Of a stretch of DNA of 64,000 bases, positions 25,950 to 34,727 are shown in pieces. The position numbers and the translations under genes were made by a program. Location of the stretch: contig NZ_JBPJSQ010000007.1 of assembly GCF_051192575.1 (NCBI RefSeq), forward strand, positions 62,001 through 126,000. The letters run 5' to 3'. A model generated the notes under the pieces. The model saw only the letters and a list, made by a program, of their open reading frames with translations, had not been told where the DNA came from and made no database searches. The first letter of the stretch is position 1. Every line of letters starts with the position of its first letter. The DNA is from Aestuariimicrobium soli. Its GTDB lineage: Bacteria > Actinomycetota > Actinomycetes > Propionibacteriales > Propionibacteriaceae.

Positions 25950-26824
25950 CCACACCCATCGACACGCTCGAGCAGTGGTCGGCCTCGGGGCTGCCCGGCC
26001 TGCCCGACGCCCTGCCGCGACCGGTCGTCGACTCCCACACCCACGCCGACGCGACGGCCGAGCTCTCGGGGCTCGCCCCCGCGCTCAACCTCGACCTGGC
26101 CGCCAGCGTCAACGTCACCCGCGTGGTGCAGGTGGGCTGCGATGTCGCGTCGTCGGAGTTCGCCGTCGACCTGGCCGCCCGCGACCCCCGCGTGATCGCG
26201 TCGGTCGCGGTGCATCCCAACGACGCCGCCCGCGCCGGCAACGAGCTCGACCGCATGCTGCTGCGCATCGACGAGTTGGCCGCCTCGGGCGACCACGTGC
26301 GCGCCGTCGGCGAGACCGGGCTCGATCACTACCGCACCCGCGACGACGAGGGGCGTGCCCTGCAGGTGCACTCCTTCGCCGCACACATCGAGATCGCCGC
26401 CACCCGCGACCTCACCCTGGTGATCCACGACCGCGATGCCCACCACCAGGTGCTGCAGGTGCTCGACGAGGTCGGAGTGCCCGAGCGGGTGGTGATGCAC
26501 TGCTTCTCGGGTGATGCCTCCTTCGCCAAGCAGTGCCTCGACCGGGGCGCCTGGCTCAGCTTCCCCGGAGTGGTCACCTTCTCGTCGGCGCAGGACCTGC
26601 GCGATGCCCTGGCGGTGGTGCCCCGCGACCGGTTGCTCGTCGAGACCGACGCCCCCTACCTCACGCCCGTGCCGACCCGCGGACGACCCAACGCCCCCTA
26701 CCTGCTACCGCACACGGTGCGCTTCGTCGCCAAACAGTGGGGCTGCGACGCCCCGGACGACCTGGCCGCCCTGTGTGACCAGCTGACGGCCAACACCTTC
26801 GCCGCCTTCGGGGGTGCCTGGTGA
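25946..26824 (+). CDS. tatD: TatD-family metal-dependent hydrolase
   Basis: 292 residues. VVDSHTHADATAELSGLAP gives the first HxH metal pair, AVGETGLDHYR the Glu, VIHDRDAHHQ and VMHCFSGDASF the later His, and LLVETDAPYLTPVP the Asp. This is a 3'-5' exonuclease/deoxyribonuclease family. It is coupled to rsmI (ATGA) and to ksgA (GTGA). In M. tuberculosis rpfB lies between tatD and ksgA; here it is absent. Confidence 0.93.
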   Translation: MTTPIDTLEQWSASGLPGLPDALPRPVVDSHTHADATAELSGLAPALNLDLAASVNVTRVVQVGCDVASSEFAVDLAARDPRVIASVAVHPNDAARAGNELDRMLLRIDELAASGDHVRAVGETGLDHYRTRDDEGRALQVHSFAAHIEIAATRDLTLVIHDRDAHHQVLQVLDEVGVPERVVMHCFSGDASFAKQCLDRGAWLSFPGVVTFSSAQDLRDALAVVPRDRLLVETDAPYLTPVPTRGRPNAPYLLPHTVRFVAKQWGCDAPDDLAALCDQLTANTFAAFGGAW

Positions 26825-27669
26825 GCGGGCTGCTGGGCGCCACCGCCATTCGGGAGCTGGCCGACGAGATCGGGCTTCGTCCGACCAAACAGCGCGGCCA
26901 GAACTTCGTGATCGACGCCAACACGGTGCGCCGCATCGTGCAGCTGGCGGGCGTCGGGGCCGACGACACCGTCATCGAGGTCGGCCCGGGGCTCGGCTCG
27001 CTGACTCTGGGGCTGCTCGAGACGGGCGCGCGGGTGACCGCCATCGAGATCGAGCAGATCCTCGCCGAGCGGCTGCCGCGCACCGTGGACGAGCGCATGC
27101 CCGGGGCTGCCGACCGGCTGCGGGTGGTGCTCTCCGACGCCATGGCCGTCACCGACCTCCCGGGAGAGGCGCCGACCGCGCTGGTCGCCAACCTGCCCTA
27201 CAACGTGTCGGTGCCGGTGCTCGTGCACCTGCTCGAGACCTTCCCGACGTGGACGACGGGCCTGGTGATGGTGCAGCTGGAGGTCGCCGACCGTATCGCC
27301 GCGCCGCCGGGGTCGAAGGTGTATGGCGTACCCAGCGCGAAGATCGCCTGGTTCTGCGAGGCCACCCGAGTGGGCACGGTGCCGCCGAAGGTGTTTTGGC
27401 CGGTGCCCAATGTCGACTCCGGGCTGGTGCGGCTGATCCGTCGCGAGCCTCCCGAGACCACGGCCACCCGTGAGCAGGTCTTCCGGGTCGTCGACGAGGC
27501 TTTCCGGCAGCGCCGCAAGATGTTGCGGGCGGCCTTGGCGGGCCTGGCGGGTTCGTCGGCGGCGGCTTCGTCCGCCATCGAGGCTGCCGGGATCGACCCG
27601 CAACTGCGCGGCGAAATGCTCGACATCGCCCAGTTCGCGCGCATCGCCGAACAGCTCGCTGCCCGGTGA
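26821..27669 (+). CDS. rsmA: 16S rRNA (adenine1518/1519-N6)-dimethyltransferase
   Basis: 282 residues. LRPTKQRGQNFVIDANTVRR and VIEVGPGLGSLTLGLL form the SAM-binding start, and LVANLPYNVSVPVLVHLLE is the NLPY catalytic motif; FRQRRKMLRAAL is the C-terminal signature. It dimethylates two adenines near the 3' end of 16S rRNA (KsgA). The start GTG 26821 overlaps the tatD stop. Confidence 0.95.
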   Translation: MSGLLGATAIRELADEIGLRPTKQRGQNFVIDANTVRRIVQLAGVGADDTVIEVGPGLGSLTLGLLETGARVTAIEIEQILAERLPRTVDERMPGAADRLRVVLSDAMAVTDLPGEAPTALVANLPYNVSVPVLVHLLETFPTWTTGLVMVQLEVADRIAAPPGSKVYGVPSAKIAWFCEATRVGTVPPKVFWPVPNVDSGLVRLIRREPPETTATREQVFRVVDEAFRQRRKMLRAALAGLAGSSAAASSAIEAAGIDPQLRGEMLDIAQFARIAEQLAAR

Positions 27670-27730
27670 GAGCGAGGCACGGTTCCCCCACGGTTTCGGG
27701 CGGTGAACGACGAGCGGCAGGCTCGTTCGC

Positions 27731-27736
27731 TAGGTT
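27731..27736 (+). promoter_or_regulatory. -10 box TAGGTT, leaderless start of ispE
   Basis: TAGGTT, six bases, then GTG 27743. Confidence 0.55.
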
Positions 27737-27742
27737 CGCAGC

Positions 27743-28684
27743 GTGACCCTGCGCAGAACGCCCACCGAGCCGTTGGCCGAAGTGCGCGTGCGGGTGCCCG
27801 CCAAGATCAACCTGTCGCTGCGGGTCGGCCCGCTCGGGGACGACGGCTACCACCCGCTGGGAACGGTGTTCCACGCCGTCTCGCTGCTGGACGAGGTGAT
27901 CGCCCGCCGCCGTGACGAGCCGGGCATCGTCCTCGAACACAAGGGCGAGGGTGCCGACCGGTTGCCCACCGACGATCGCAATCTGGCGGTGAAGGCGGCC
28001 CAGTTGCTGATCGACCGGTTCGGGCTCGACGTGGGCGTCGACCTCGAGATCCGCAAGCAGATCCCGGTGGCCGGCGGCATGGCCGGGGGATCGGCCGACG
28101 GTGCCGCCGCGCTGCTGGCCTGCTCGATGCTCTGGGACCTCGACACCGACCCGCCCGAGTTGCACGATCTCGCCGCCGAGCTGGGCAGCGACGTGCCGTT
28201 CGCGCTCACCGGTGGCAACGCCCTGGGTACCGGACGAGGCACCGAACTCGTGCCGCTGCTCAGCCGTGGCTCGTACCACTGGGTGCTGGCGATGGCGCAT
28301 GAGGGGCTGTCGACCCCGGCGGTGTTCCGGCGCTTCGATGAGCTGGGGTCGGCCGGTTCGGGGGCGGACGACGACATCTCGGTGGCGCAGGAACTGCTGA
28401 ATGCTCTCGCCGTGGGCGACGTTCACCAGGTGGCACGGCACCTGCGCAATGACCTGCAGCCCGCTGCGGTCGACCTTCGCCCGGAGCTGGGGGAGGTGCT
28501 CGCGCACGGTGTGCGGGCGGGGGCACTGGCGTCGGTGCTGTCGGGGTCCGGCCCGACCTGCGCGTTCCTGTGTGCCTCCGAGACGGTGGCGATGGACGTG
28601 GCTGCCAGCCTCAGCCGGCACCCCGATGTGCGTCAGGTGCGCCGGGCCAAGGGCCCCGTACCGGGGGCTCGTCCGACGGCCTGA
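27743..28684 (+). CDS. ispE: 4-diphosphocytidyl-2-C-methyl-D-erythritol kinase
   Basis: 313 residues of the GHMP kinase family. VRVPAKINLSLRVGPLGDDG holds the catalytic Lys-Ile-Asn, PVAGGMAGGSADGAAALLA is the ATP loop, and SVLSGSGPTCAFL the C-terminal motif. It phosphorylates CDP-methylerythritol in the MEP isoprenoid pathway. The 73-base gap after rsmA carries its own leaderless promoter. Confidence 0.95.
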   Translation: MTLRRTPTEPLAEVRVRVPAKINLSLRVGPLGDDGYHPLGTVFHAVSLLDEVIARRRDEPGIVLEHKGEGADRLPTDDRNLAVKAAQLLIDRFGLDVGVDLEIRKQIPVAGGMAGGSADGAAALLACSMLWDLDTDPPELHDLAAELGSDVPFALTGGNALGTGRGTELVPLLSRGSYHWVLAMAHEGLSTPAVFRRFDELGSAGSGADDDISVAQELLNALAVGDVHQVARHLRNDLQPAAVDLRPELGEVLAHGVRAGALASVLSGSGPTCAFLCASETVAMDVAASLSRHPDVRQVRRAKGPVPGARPTA

Positions 28685-28754
28685 GGCGGGAGCCCAGGGC
28701 GGCTGCCGCGACGACCACCCCGCGACATGTCAGACTGTCTGCCGGGAGGTGGCC

Positions 28755-29252
28755 GTGCCGGACGAGTTCGTGCCCGACGAGGTTGATGCGCTGATCGCGG
28801 CGTGGGATCGCGAGCGCCCCGATCTGGCCACGGAGCCGATGAACATCTGGTCGCGCATCAAGCGACTGGAGCAGCATCTGGACGCGGCCCGTCGGCAGTC
28901 CTATGCGGAGCACGGCATCGACGTGCACGAGTTCGACGTGCTGGCGGCGCTGCGCAGGGCGGGGGAGCCGTACCAGTTGAGCCCCGGGCAACTGACCGCC
29001 CAGACCCATGTCACCTCGGGCACCATGACCCACCGCATCGATCGGCTGGTGGCGCGCGGGTTCGTCGAGCGCGGCAATCATCCCGATGACGGGCGGGCGG
29101 TGCTCGTGCGGCTCACGCTCGAGGGCCGCGGGGTGGTCGACGCCGCCCTGTCGAGCCTGCTGGTCGCCGAGGAGGCACTGCTGGCGGCGCTTCCGGCCGA
29201 GCGGCGTCTGCGGCTGGCGGATGACCTGCGGGCCCTGCTGCGCCTGCAGTGA
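28755..29252 (+). CDS. MarR-family transcriptional regulator
   Basis: 165 residues. SYAEHGIDVHEFDVLAALRR, LSPGQLTAQTHVTSGTMTHR (recognition helix) and ERGNHPDDGRAVLVRLT (wing) give the MarR winged helix. GGGAGG lies five bases before GTG 28755. No target gene is adjacent in the same direction, so the regulon is unknown. Confidence 0.9.
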   Translation: MPDEFVPDEVDALIAAWDRERPDLATEPMNIWSRIKRLEQHLDAARRQSYAEHGIDVHEFDVLAALRRAGEPYQLSPGQLTAQTHVTSGTMTHRIDRLVARGFVERGNHPDDGRAVLVRLTLEGRGVVDAALSSLLVAEEALLAALPAERRLRLADDLRALLRLQ

Positions 29253-29298
29253 GGCTGGGTCTCCGACGCGCAGTGAGCATGGGTCTGCGACCTTGGGC

Positions 29299-29373
29299 GA
29301 TCGGAAACGGCGTTACCCTGCGAGTTCTTGCCTCCCGGTGGCAAGAACGCGCACGGTAACGCCGTTTCGGATC
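29299..29373. terminator. Two nested hairpins between convergent regulators
   Basis: GAAACGGCGTTACC (29304-29317) pairs with GGTAACGCCGTTTC (29355-29368), extended by GATC on each side past one mismatch. Inside it GTTCTTGC (29324-29331) pairs with GCAAGAAC (29341-29348) around a nine-base loop. Confidence 0.75.
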
Positions 29374-29383
29374 GGTGTGAAGG

Positions 29384-30133
29384 TCAGCCTCGGCGGGCGC
29401 GGCGCGGAACCTCGCGCGGGCGGGCGTCCTTGAGCAACATCGGCTCCTCCTCGAGGTTGCGCATGCCGTTCCAGGCCAGATTCACCAGGTGCGCGGCCAC
29501 CACTTCCTTCGACGGCTCGCGCACGTCGAGCCAGGACTGCCCGACCATGGCCACCAGTCCCACCAGAGCCTGGGCATAGAGCCCCGCGAAGCTGGCGTCG
29601 TAGCCGTGGCGCTCGAACGGCTCGGCGAGCAGGTCTTCCACCTTCGAGGCGATGTCCGACAAAATGCTCGCGAAGGTTCCAGCCGCCGAACCCACGCTCG
29701 AGTCGCGAGCCAGGATCTGGAAGCCGTCGGGCTCGGAATCGATGTAGTCGAGCAGGGCCATGGCACCGCGCTCGATGAGTTCCCGACTCGAGGCCCCCGA
29801 CTTGGTCAGCGACGACCGGATGGCCTCGGTCAGCCTTCGGGACTCGCGGTCGACGACGACGGCGTAGAGGCCCTCCTTGCCGCCGAAGTGCTCGTAGACG
29901 ACTGGCTTCGAGACCTGCGCCTGCTGCGCGATCATCTCCACCGAGGTGCCCTCGAAGCCGTGCGTGGCGAACAGTCCGCGCGAGACGTCGATCAACTGCT
30001 CCCGACGCTCCGAGGAACTCATCCGCACCCGCCCGCGGCGGGCACGGCCGGAGGTCGTCCGGGTGTCGGCGTCGTCCGCGGAAACGTGCGCTCCCGGTCT
30101 CACCGCGGGTTCGGTGGAGCGGGATGCGGGCAT
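29384..30133 (-). CDS. TetR-family transcriptional regulator
   Basis: 249 residues. After ~38 disordered residues the DNA-binding part reads REQLIDVSRGLFATHGFEGT and SVEMIAQQAQVSKPVVYEHF. A TetR gene also accompanies glmU in M. tuberculosis (Rv1019), so this may be its orthologue. CAGACT lies six bases before ATG 30133. The ligand and targets are unknown. Confidence 0.9.
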   Translation of the reverse strand: MPASRSTEPAVRPGAHVSADDADTRTTSGRARRGRVRMSSSERREQLIDVSRGLFATHGFEGTSVEMIAQQAQVSKPVVYEHFGGKEGLYAVVVDRESRRLTEAIRSSLTKSGASSRELIERGAMALLDYIDSEPDGFQILARDSSVGSAAGTFASILSDIASKVEDLLAEPFERHGYDASFAGLYAQALVGLVAMVGQSWLDVREPSKEVVAAHLVNLAWNGMRNLEEEPMLLKDARPREVPRRARRG

Positions 30134-30236
30134 GGGGTCAGTCTGCCACCTGCCCGCGCGCCCGGCGAAGGTGCGTCCGCCGACTGGCCGCGGGTAAGCT
30201 GAGCGGGTCCCGCGGGCCTCGGTCGAGCGGCGACGT

Positions 30237-30315
30237 TCCCCGGTTGGTCTGCCGGCAGGGCCCGCCTGACTTTGAATCAGGACAAGCGACGTAGGTTCGA
30301 CTCCTACCCGGGGAG
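30237..30315 (+). tRNA. tRNA-Gln (anticodon TTG), atypical fold
   Basis: Acceptor TCCCCGG/CCGGGGA with the U1:A72 pair and discriminator G typical of glutamine tRNAs, anticodon arm CCTGA-CTTTGAA-TCAGG, T-arm GTAGG-TTCGACT-CCTAC. The D-arm (GGTC/GGCC with two bases before the anticodon stem) and a nine-base variable region make it 79 bases, longer than a normal class I tRNA. CCA is not encoded. A tRNA-Gln near glmU is also found in M. tuberculosis. Confidence 0.8.
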
Positions 30316-30372
30316 CTCACGCGGTGCGCGCCTGCCTCGCCACCCATCAGCGCCGCTGCGACACCCCGCCCG

Positions 30373-31311
30373 TCAGGGAGCTCCGAAGGGCTTCACCTGC
30401 ATCAGCACCACGTCGGTCTCGCGGCAGCCGGTCAGCTTCTCGGCCACCACGGACGAGTCCGTGCGCCCCGGCAGGTACACCCGCACCCCGGCGGCCTGCA
30501 CCTGACTGCAGCCGTAGTTGGCCGCCTGGGTGACCTCGATCCACGCGGTGGACGAGGCACCGGGCGCCAGCGTCACCGCCGACCACCCCACGGCCGTTCT
30601 GTCCGCAGGCGCCCCGATCTGGGCCGAGGCCGCATCGACCATCGACACCCCTGGGTAGCCAGCCAGTTGGCAGGCGACCGTGCCGGAGTTGGTGGCGACC
30701 AACCGGTACTGCACGTGCCCCGCGCCGGCGTTGTCGGCGACCAGTTGCAGGCGCACCGACGACGGCCCGCACGCGGCCACCCCACCCGGGCGACCAGTTC
30801 CACTCGGGCTACTAGCGCCGGTCGTGGCACCGGGGACGGCGGTCGAGGCCGGAGAGTCGGGCGCGCCGGTCGTGGGTCCGCTGGCCGTGGGGCCGGGGCT
30901 GGTCGGGTTGGGCGCCGACGGATCGGCGGTGGTCGAGGGCTGCGGCGGGCCACTGGTCGTCGACCGGGTCGGGGTCGTCGATCGCGTGGGGGCCGTGGTC
31001 GCAGGCAGGCTGGGGTCGACCGAGGGTGAGGCCGTCGCCACCTGCACCGAGGGTGGCGGGCGCAGGGCCTGCACCGCGACGGCTGCCCCGCCGGCCACCA
31101 CGAGGGCGACGGCGGCCGCGGCCACTCCAGCCCGGCGTCGTCGCAGTTCGGTCGCCCGGACGAAGGCCCCGGCGGCCAGGTCAGGGGTCGTCCGTCGGGA
31201 GGCGTGCGCTCTGAGGGCGGCCGCCACCTCGTCGTGGGCGAACTCGTGCGGGTCGGTCTCGTCCGCGCGGGAATCGTCGGGGTAGGGCTGGGAGGAATGG
31301 GGGTCAATCAT
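30373..31311 (-). CDS. Membrane-anchored DUF4232 protein, possible sigma partner
   Basis: 312 residues: a ~60-residue cytoplasmic part containing FAHDEVAAALRAHASRRTTP, one helix (AGVAAAAVALVVAGGAAVAV), ~110 residues rich in Ser/Thr/Pro, and a C-terminal DUF4232 domain with ACGPSSVRLQLVADNAGAGH and paired cysteines. ATG 31311 overlaps the stop of the sigma-factor gene. The topology resembles anti-sigma factors, but no ZAS motif is visible, so that role is inference. Confidence 0.75.
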   Translation of the reverse strand: MIDPHSSQPYPDDSRADETDPHEFAHDEVAAALRAHASRRTTPDLAAGAFVRATELRRRRAGVAAAAVALVVAGGAAVAVQALRPPPSVQVATASPSVDPSLPATTAPTRSTTPTRSTTSGPPQPSTTADPSAPNPTSPGPTASGPTTGAPDSPASTAVPGATTGASSPSGTGRPGGVAACGPSSVRLQLVADNAGAGHVQYRLVATNSGTVACQLAGYPGVSMVDAASAQIGAPADRTAVGWSAVTLAPGASSTAWIEVTQAANYGCSQVQAAGVRVYLPGRTDSSVVAEKLTGCRETDVVLMQVKPFGAP

Positions 31312-31811
31312 GATGTCTCCTGGGGAAGGCGGGCGCGCAGGGTCGCCATCGCCTTCGAGGTCTGGCTCTTGACGGTGCCCTCGCTGCACTGCAGCAGGTG
31401 GGCCGTCTCGGCGACGTCGGCATCGGCCAGGAACCGCAGCGCCACCACCGCCCGCTGGCGCGGGGGCAGGGACTGCAGAGCCCGCCACACCTCGTCATCG
31501 GGAAGGTCGGGGTCGTGCACGGGTCGTTCGGGTGGGGCGTCGCTGGTTCGTTCGTGGCGTCGAAAGGCTCGTCGCCACCAGCTGTTGTTCTCGTTCACGA
31601 TCATGCGCCGCACGTAGGCATCGGTGTCGAATCCGGGCGATGACAGCCGACCCCAGCGCAGCCACGCCTTGGCGAAGGCGTTCTGCACCAGGTCTTCGGC
31701 GGTGGCGCGGTCGCCACACAGGGCCTCGGCGAAGCCCACCAGCCTGCGCTGGTGGGCGTGCACGTACGCCGTGAAGCTGGCGATGCCGGGGTCGGCTGTC
31801 GGGTCGGTCAC
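31308..31811 (-). CDS. SigE-family ECF sigma factor
   Basis: 167 residues. Region 2 is ATAEDLVQNAFAKAWLRWGR and YVRRMIVNENNSWWRRAFRR, and region 4 is LPPRQRAVVALRFLADADVA and CSEGTVKSQTSKAMATLRAR, the SigE-family signature of Actinobacteria. The GTG 31811 start overlaps the stop of the upstream secreted-protein gene, and its own stop overlaps the DUF4232 gene, giving a tightly coupled trio. Confidence 0.9.
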   Translation of the reverse strand: MTDPTADPGIASFTAYVHAHQRRLVGFAEALCGDRATAEDLVQNAFAKAWLRWGRLSSPGFDTDAYVRRMIVNENNSWWRRAFRRHERTSDAPPERPVHDPDLPDDEVWRALQSLPPRQRAVVALRFLADADVAETAHLLQCSEGTVKSQTSKAMATLRARLPQETS

Positions 31812-32503
31812 CGGATGGACACGCTCACCACGTCGTGCGCCCAGGAGCCGGTCGCTCCCGGGTCGAGCGCCCGCACCACGATGACGTGGCCCGAGGTGCG
31901 GTCGCGGTAGGTGGAGTAGGTGCTTCCGGCCGTGCCCTCGGCCCGCACCAGGTACCACTGGCCGCCGCCGCGGGAGCGCCACGAGAACAGCTGGTTCACC
32001 GACGTCGCGGTGCCGAAGTAGGCGGCAGCCGTCCGATCGCCCTGCCCCCAACTGCGCACGAACGCGTCGGCGCGAGGCGCGTGAACCACACGACCGGACG
32101 ACCTCGCGGTGTAGGCGGCATGCCATCCGCCGCTGCCGCGCAGGCCGATGTTCTGCACTCCGACGACGATCGTCGCCCGGGTGGTGGCCTGGGTGTAGGT
32201 CACGTAGATGGTGCCGGCGGCGCCTTCGACACCGGTGCGGGCCCATCCGGCCCCTCCGGTGTCAGAGATGGCCCACAGCGTCGATCGAGCCGCGGCGCTG
32301 GTGTAGCACGCCGTGGTGCGCGTGTCGCCCCGCCCCCAGGCTCGGATCAGCCGGTCGGCGTAGGTGGTGGCGCTGAGCTGGCTGACAGGGGCCAGGCCGT
32401 TGCAGGTGGTGACTGCGGTCGCCGAGGGGGCTGCGAGGGTGATTGAGCCGGCTGCAGCGACGAGGGTGGTGCTGATGGCGACGGCCGTTCTCACGTGAGA
32501 CAT
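31808..32503 (-). CDS. Secreted protein with two internal repeats
   Basis: 231 residues. The signal peptide ends near PSATA-VTT. Two copies of a ~75-residue module follow: YADRLIRAWGRGDTRTTACY with EGAAGTIYVTYTQATTRATI, and DAFVRSWGQGDRTAAAYFGT with EGTAGSTYSTYRDRTSGHVI. Each reads like a small beta-rich fold with an NTF2-like helix, but I recognise no family. It is first of the operon with a SigE-type sigma factor, so it may be either the signal sensor or a target. Confidence 0.75.
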   Translation of the reverse strand: MSHVRTAVAISTTLVAAAGSITLAAPSATAVTTCNGLAPVSQLSATTYADRLIRAWGRGDTRTTACYTSAAARSTLWAISDTGGAGWARTGVEGAAGTIYVTYTQATTRATIVVGVQNIGLRGSGGWHAAYTARSSGRVVHAPRADAFVRSWGQGDRTAAAYFGTATSVNQLFSWRSRGGGQWYLVRAEGTAGSTYSTYRDRTSGHVIVVRALDPGATGSWAHDVVSVSIR

Positions 32504-32596
32504 GGTCGCTCTCCTTTGGTCCGGGGGTCCCGGGTGGGCCCCGTCACCCTCACAACGCGGCGGCGTGCTCGTTCGGTTGCCTCGAACCGGTCATCA

Positions 32597-33037
32597 TCAG
32601 GAGGCCTCGCCGAACACCCTGCGTGCGCGCACCGCGCCCACCACGGTGATGGCGGCCACCAGCAGGTGCATGGCCATCAGGGTGCCGATCGCTGCGGCGG
32701 TCGTGGCCCCCAGCGGCGCGATCAGCGAGAACAGGGTGAACACGCAGGCCAGCACCACCCAGGTCATGAGTGCCTTCGTGGTGAACCGTTCGAGCAGCCG
32801 CAACGCCACGATGCCCACCAGTGAGCCGATCATGGCGGCGCCGAGCACGGCCGGCAGGGTGACGGGGCGAGGTTCGTCCCCGATCGGAACGACCAGCGAG
32901 ACCTTGCCCAGTTGGGCCACCACCAACCACAGCAGGCCCGCGCACAGCCCCGATGCCCCGACCAGCGAGAGGTCGGTGAGCCAGGGGACTCGACTGCGGA
33001 CGATGCGGGAGCCGCGGGTGGCGGGAGTGGTCGACAT
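32597..33037 (-). CDS. Four-helix membrane protein (DUF6069-like)
   Basis: 146 residues with four hydrophobic helices, including LSLVGASGLCAGLLWLVVAQ, LPAVLGAAMIGSLVGIVALR, LMTWVVLACVFTLFSLIAPL and IGTLMAMHLLVAAITVVGAV. This fits the small DUF6069 proteins of Actinobacteria, whose role is unknown. The start ATG 33037 follows TTGTCT by six bases; an in-frame ATG at 33133 would add a basic N-terminus. It is divergent from the third sulfatase. Confidence 0.75.
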   Translation of the reverse strand: MSTTPATRGSRIVRSRVPWLTDLSLVGASGLCAGLLWLVVAQLGKVSLVVPIGDEPRPVTLPAVLGAAMIGSLVGIVALRLLERFTTKALMTWVVLACVFTLFSLIAPLGATTAAAIGTLMAMHLLVAAITVVGAVRARRVFGEAS

Positions 33038-33142
33038 GCGACCAGACAACCCCCGAACCTTGCGCCGGGGCAACCGCCACGCCGGTGGAGCGAACCGATC
33101 GCGGCGGTTGCGTCGGAGCGCGCGTTCGGACAAGGGTGGAGC

Positions 33143-34636
33143 ATGCCCTCACCCGATGCCCGTCCGAACATCGTGCTCATCTGTGTCGACCAGATGCGGG
33201 GCGACGCCCTCAGTGCCGCCGGCCACCCGGTCGTCCGCACCCCGTGGATCGACTCACTGGCCGCACAGGGCACCCGCTTCGAGCATGCCTACAGCGCCAC
33301 GCCCACCTGCGTGCCCGCCCGGGTCGCGCTGTTCACCGGGAAGGCCCAGGAGAATCACGGACGAGTGGGCTACTCCGAGGGCGTGCCCTTCCAGGAGGCC
33401 CACCCGGTGACCATGCAGGGCTGTCTGGGCGAGGCCGGCTACCAGACCCAAGCGATCGGGAAGATGCACGTCTACCCTGAACGCGCGCGCTGCGGCTTCG
33501 ACAACGTCACGCTGCACGACGGGTTCCTGCACTTCGCGCGACAGCACGGTGATCGCCACCTCGAGGCCAACGACGACTACCTGCGTTGGCTGCGCCGCCA
33601 ACCCGGCATGGCCGATGCCGACCACACCGACCACGGGGTGGGCTGCAACTCCCACATCGCCCGTCCGTGGGACAAACCCGAGGCGTATCACCCGACGACC
33701 TGGGCCGTCACCGAGGCCATCGACTTCCTCGACCGGCGTGACCCGACGGTGCCGTTCTTCCTGTACCTCTCGTTCCACCGTCCGCACGCGCCGCACGACC
33801 CGCCCGCCTACGCGTTCGACCAGTACCGCGACGCGGAAATGCCGGAGCCGCCCGTGGGCGACTGGGTCGACGCGTTCGCGGACCACCGCAAGGACTTCAC
33901 CGCCGAGGGTGAGCACGGTGCTCAGCACCCCGACATGCACCGGCGGGCGGTGGCTGGCTACTACGGCAACATCACCCACATCGACAACCAGCTCAACCGC
34001 TTCCTCGAAGCGCTCAGCGACCACCGGGTGCTGGCCAACACGGCCTTCGTGTTCGTCTCCGACCACGGCGACATGATGGGCGACCACCACTTCTACCGGA
34101 AGACGGTGCCCTACGAGGGCAGTGCCCGGGTGCCGTTCCTGGTGACGCTGCCGGGGGGTCGTCCGGCTCGTCCGGTGGCCGACGAGGTCGTCGAGTTGCG
34201 TGACGTGCTGCCGACGGTGCTCGACATCGCGGGCGTGCCGTGCCCCGACGGGGTCGACGGACGAAGTGTGCTGCCGCTGATGGAATCCGAGGCGGGGTCG
34301 TGGCGTGACGACCTGCACGGCGAGCACGTGCACGCCGTTTTCGGTTGGCAGTCGGTGCAGTGGGTGACCGACGGACGACGCAAGTTCATCTGGTGGTCGG
34401 GATCGGGTCTGGAGCAGTTCTTCGACCTCGAGGCAGACCCGCAGGAGTGCCACGACCTGACCGGCGACCCGGCCCGGGCCGACGAGGTGGCCCAGTGGCG
34501 CTCGCGGCTGGTCGAGCACCTGCGCGACCGTGAGGAGGGATTCGTCGATGGCGACTCGCTCGTGGTCGGACGACCGGTGCATGCCGAGTTGTCCTGGGTG
34601 CGCGAGCTGAAGGCCGCTCGCGCCGCCGGTTCGTGA
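33143..34636 (+). CDS. Sulfatase (type I, formylglycine-dependent)
   Basis: 497 residues. NIVLICVDQMRGDALSAAGH has the metal Asp, CVPARVALFTGKAQ with Cys56 the formylglycine motif, AIGKMHVYPERARCG the Lys/His pair, and FVSDHGDMMGDHHFYRKT the second metal site. It resembles arylsulfatase/choline-sulfatase-like enzymes and lacks a signal peptide. AAGGGTGGAG precedes ATG 33143. It stands alone, away from the operon at 4-11 kb. Confidence 0.92.
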   Translation: MPSPDARPNIVLICVDQMRGDALSAAGHPVVRTPWIDSLAAQGTRFEHAYSATPTCVPARVALFTGKAQENHGRVGYSEGVPFQEAHPVTMQGCLGEAGYQTQAIGKMHVYPERARCGFDNVTLHDGFLHFARQHGDRHLEANDDYLRWLRRQPGMADADHTDHGVGCNSHIARPWDKPEAYHPTTWAVTEAIDFLDRRDPTVPFFLYLSFHRPHAPHDPPAYAFDQYRDAEMPEPPVGDWVDAFADHRKDFTAEGEHGAQHPDMHRRAVAGYYGNITHIDNQLNRFLEALSDHRVLANTAFVFVSDHGDMMGDHHFYRKTVPYEGSARVPFLVTLPGGRPARPVADEVVELRDVLPTVLDIAGVPCPDGVDGRSVLPLMESEAGSWRDDLHGEHVHAVFGWQSVQWVTDGRRKFIWWSGSGLEQFFDLEADPQECHDLTGDPARADEVAQWRSRLVEHLRDREEGFVDGDSLVVGRPVHAELSWVRELKAARAAGS

Positions 34637-34650
34637 CGCGCCGCTGACGA

Positions 34651-34693
34651 CGAAACGCCCCGCTCGTCCGCGATGGGACGACGGGGCGTTTCG
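34651..34693. terminator. Bidirectional terminator between sulfatase and rpf
   Basis: CGAAACGCCCCG pairs with CGGGGCGTTTCG; inside, TCGTCC pairs with GGACGA after one bulged C. The loop is six bases. Confidence 0.8.
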
Positions 34694-34727
34694 GGTGCAG
34701 AACTCAGGACCCCTGACGGGCTGGGCC

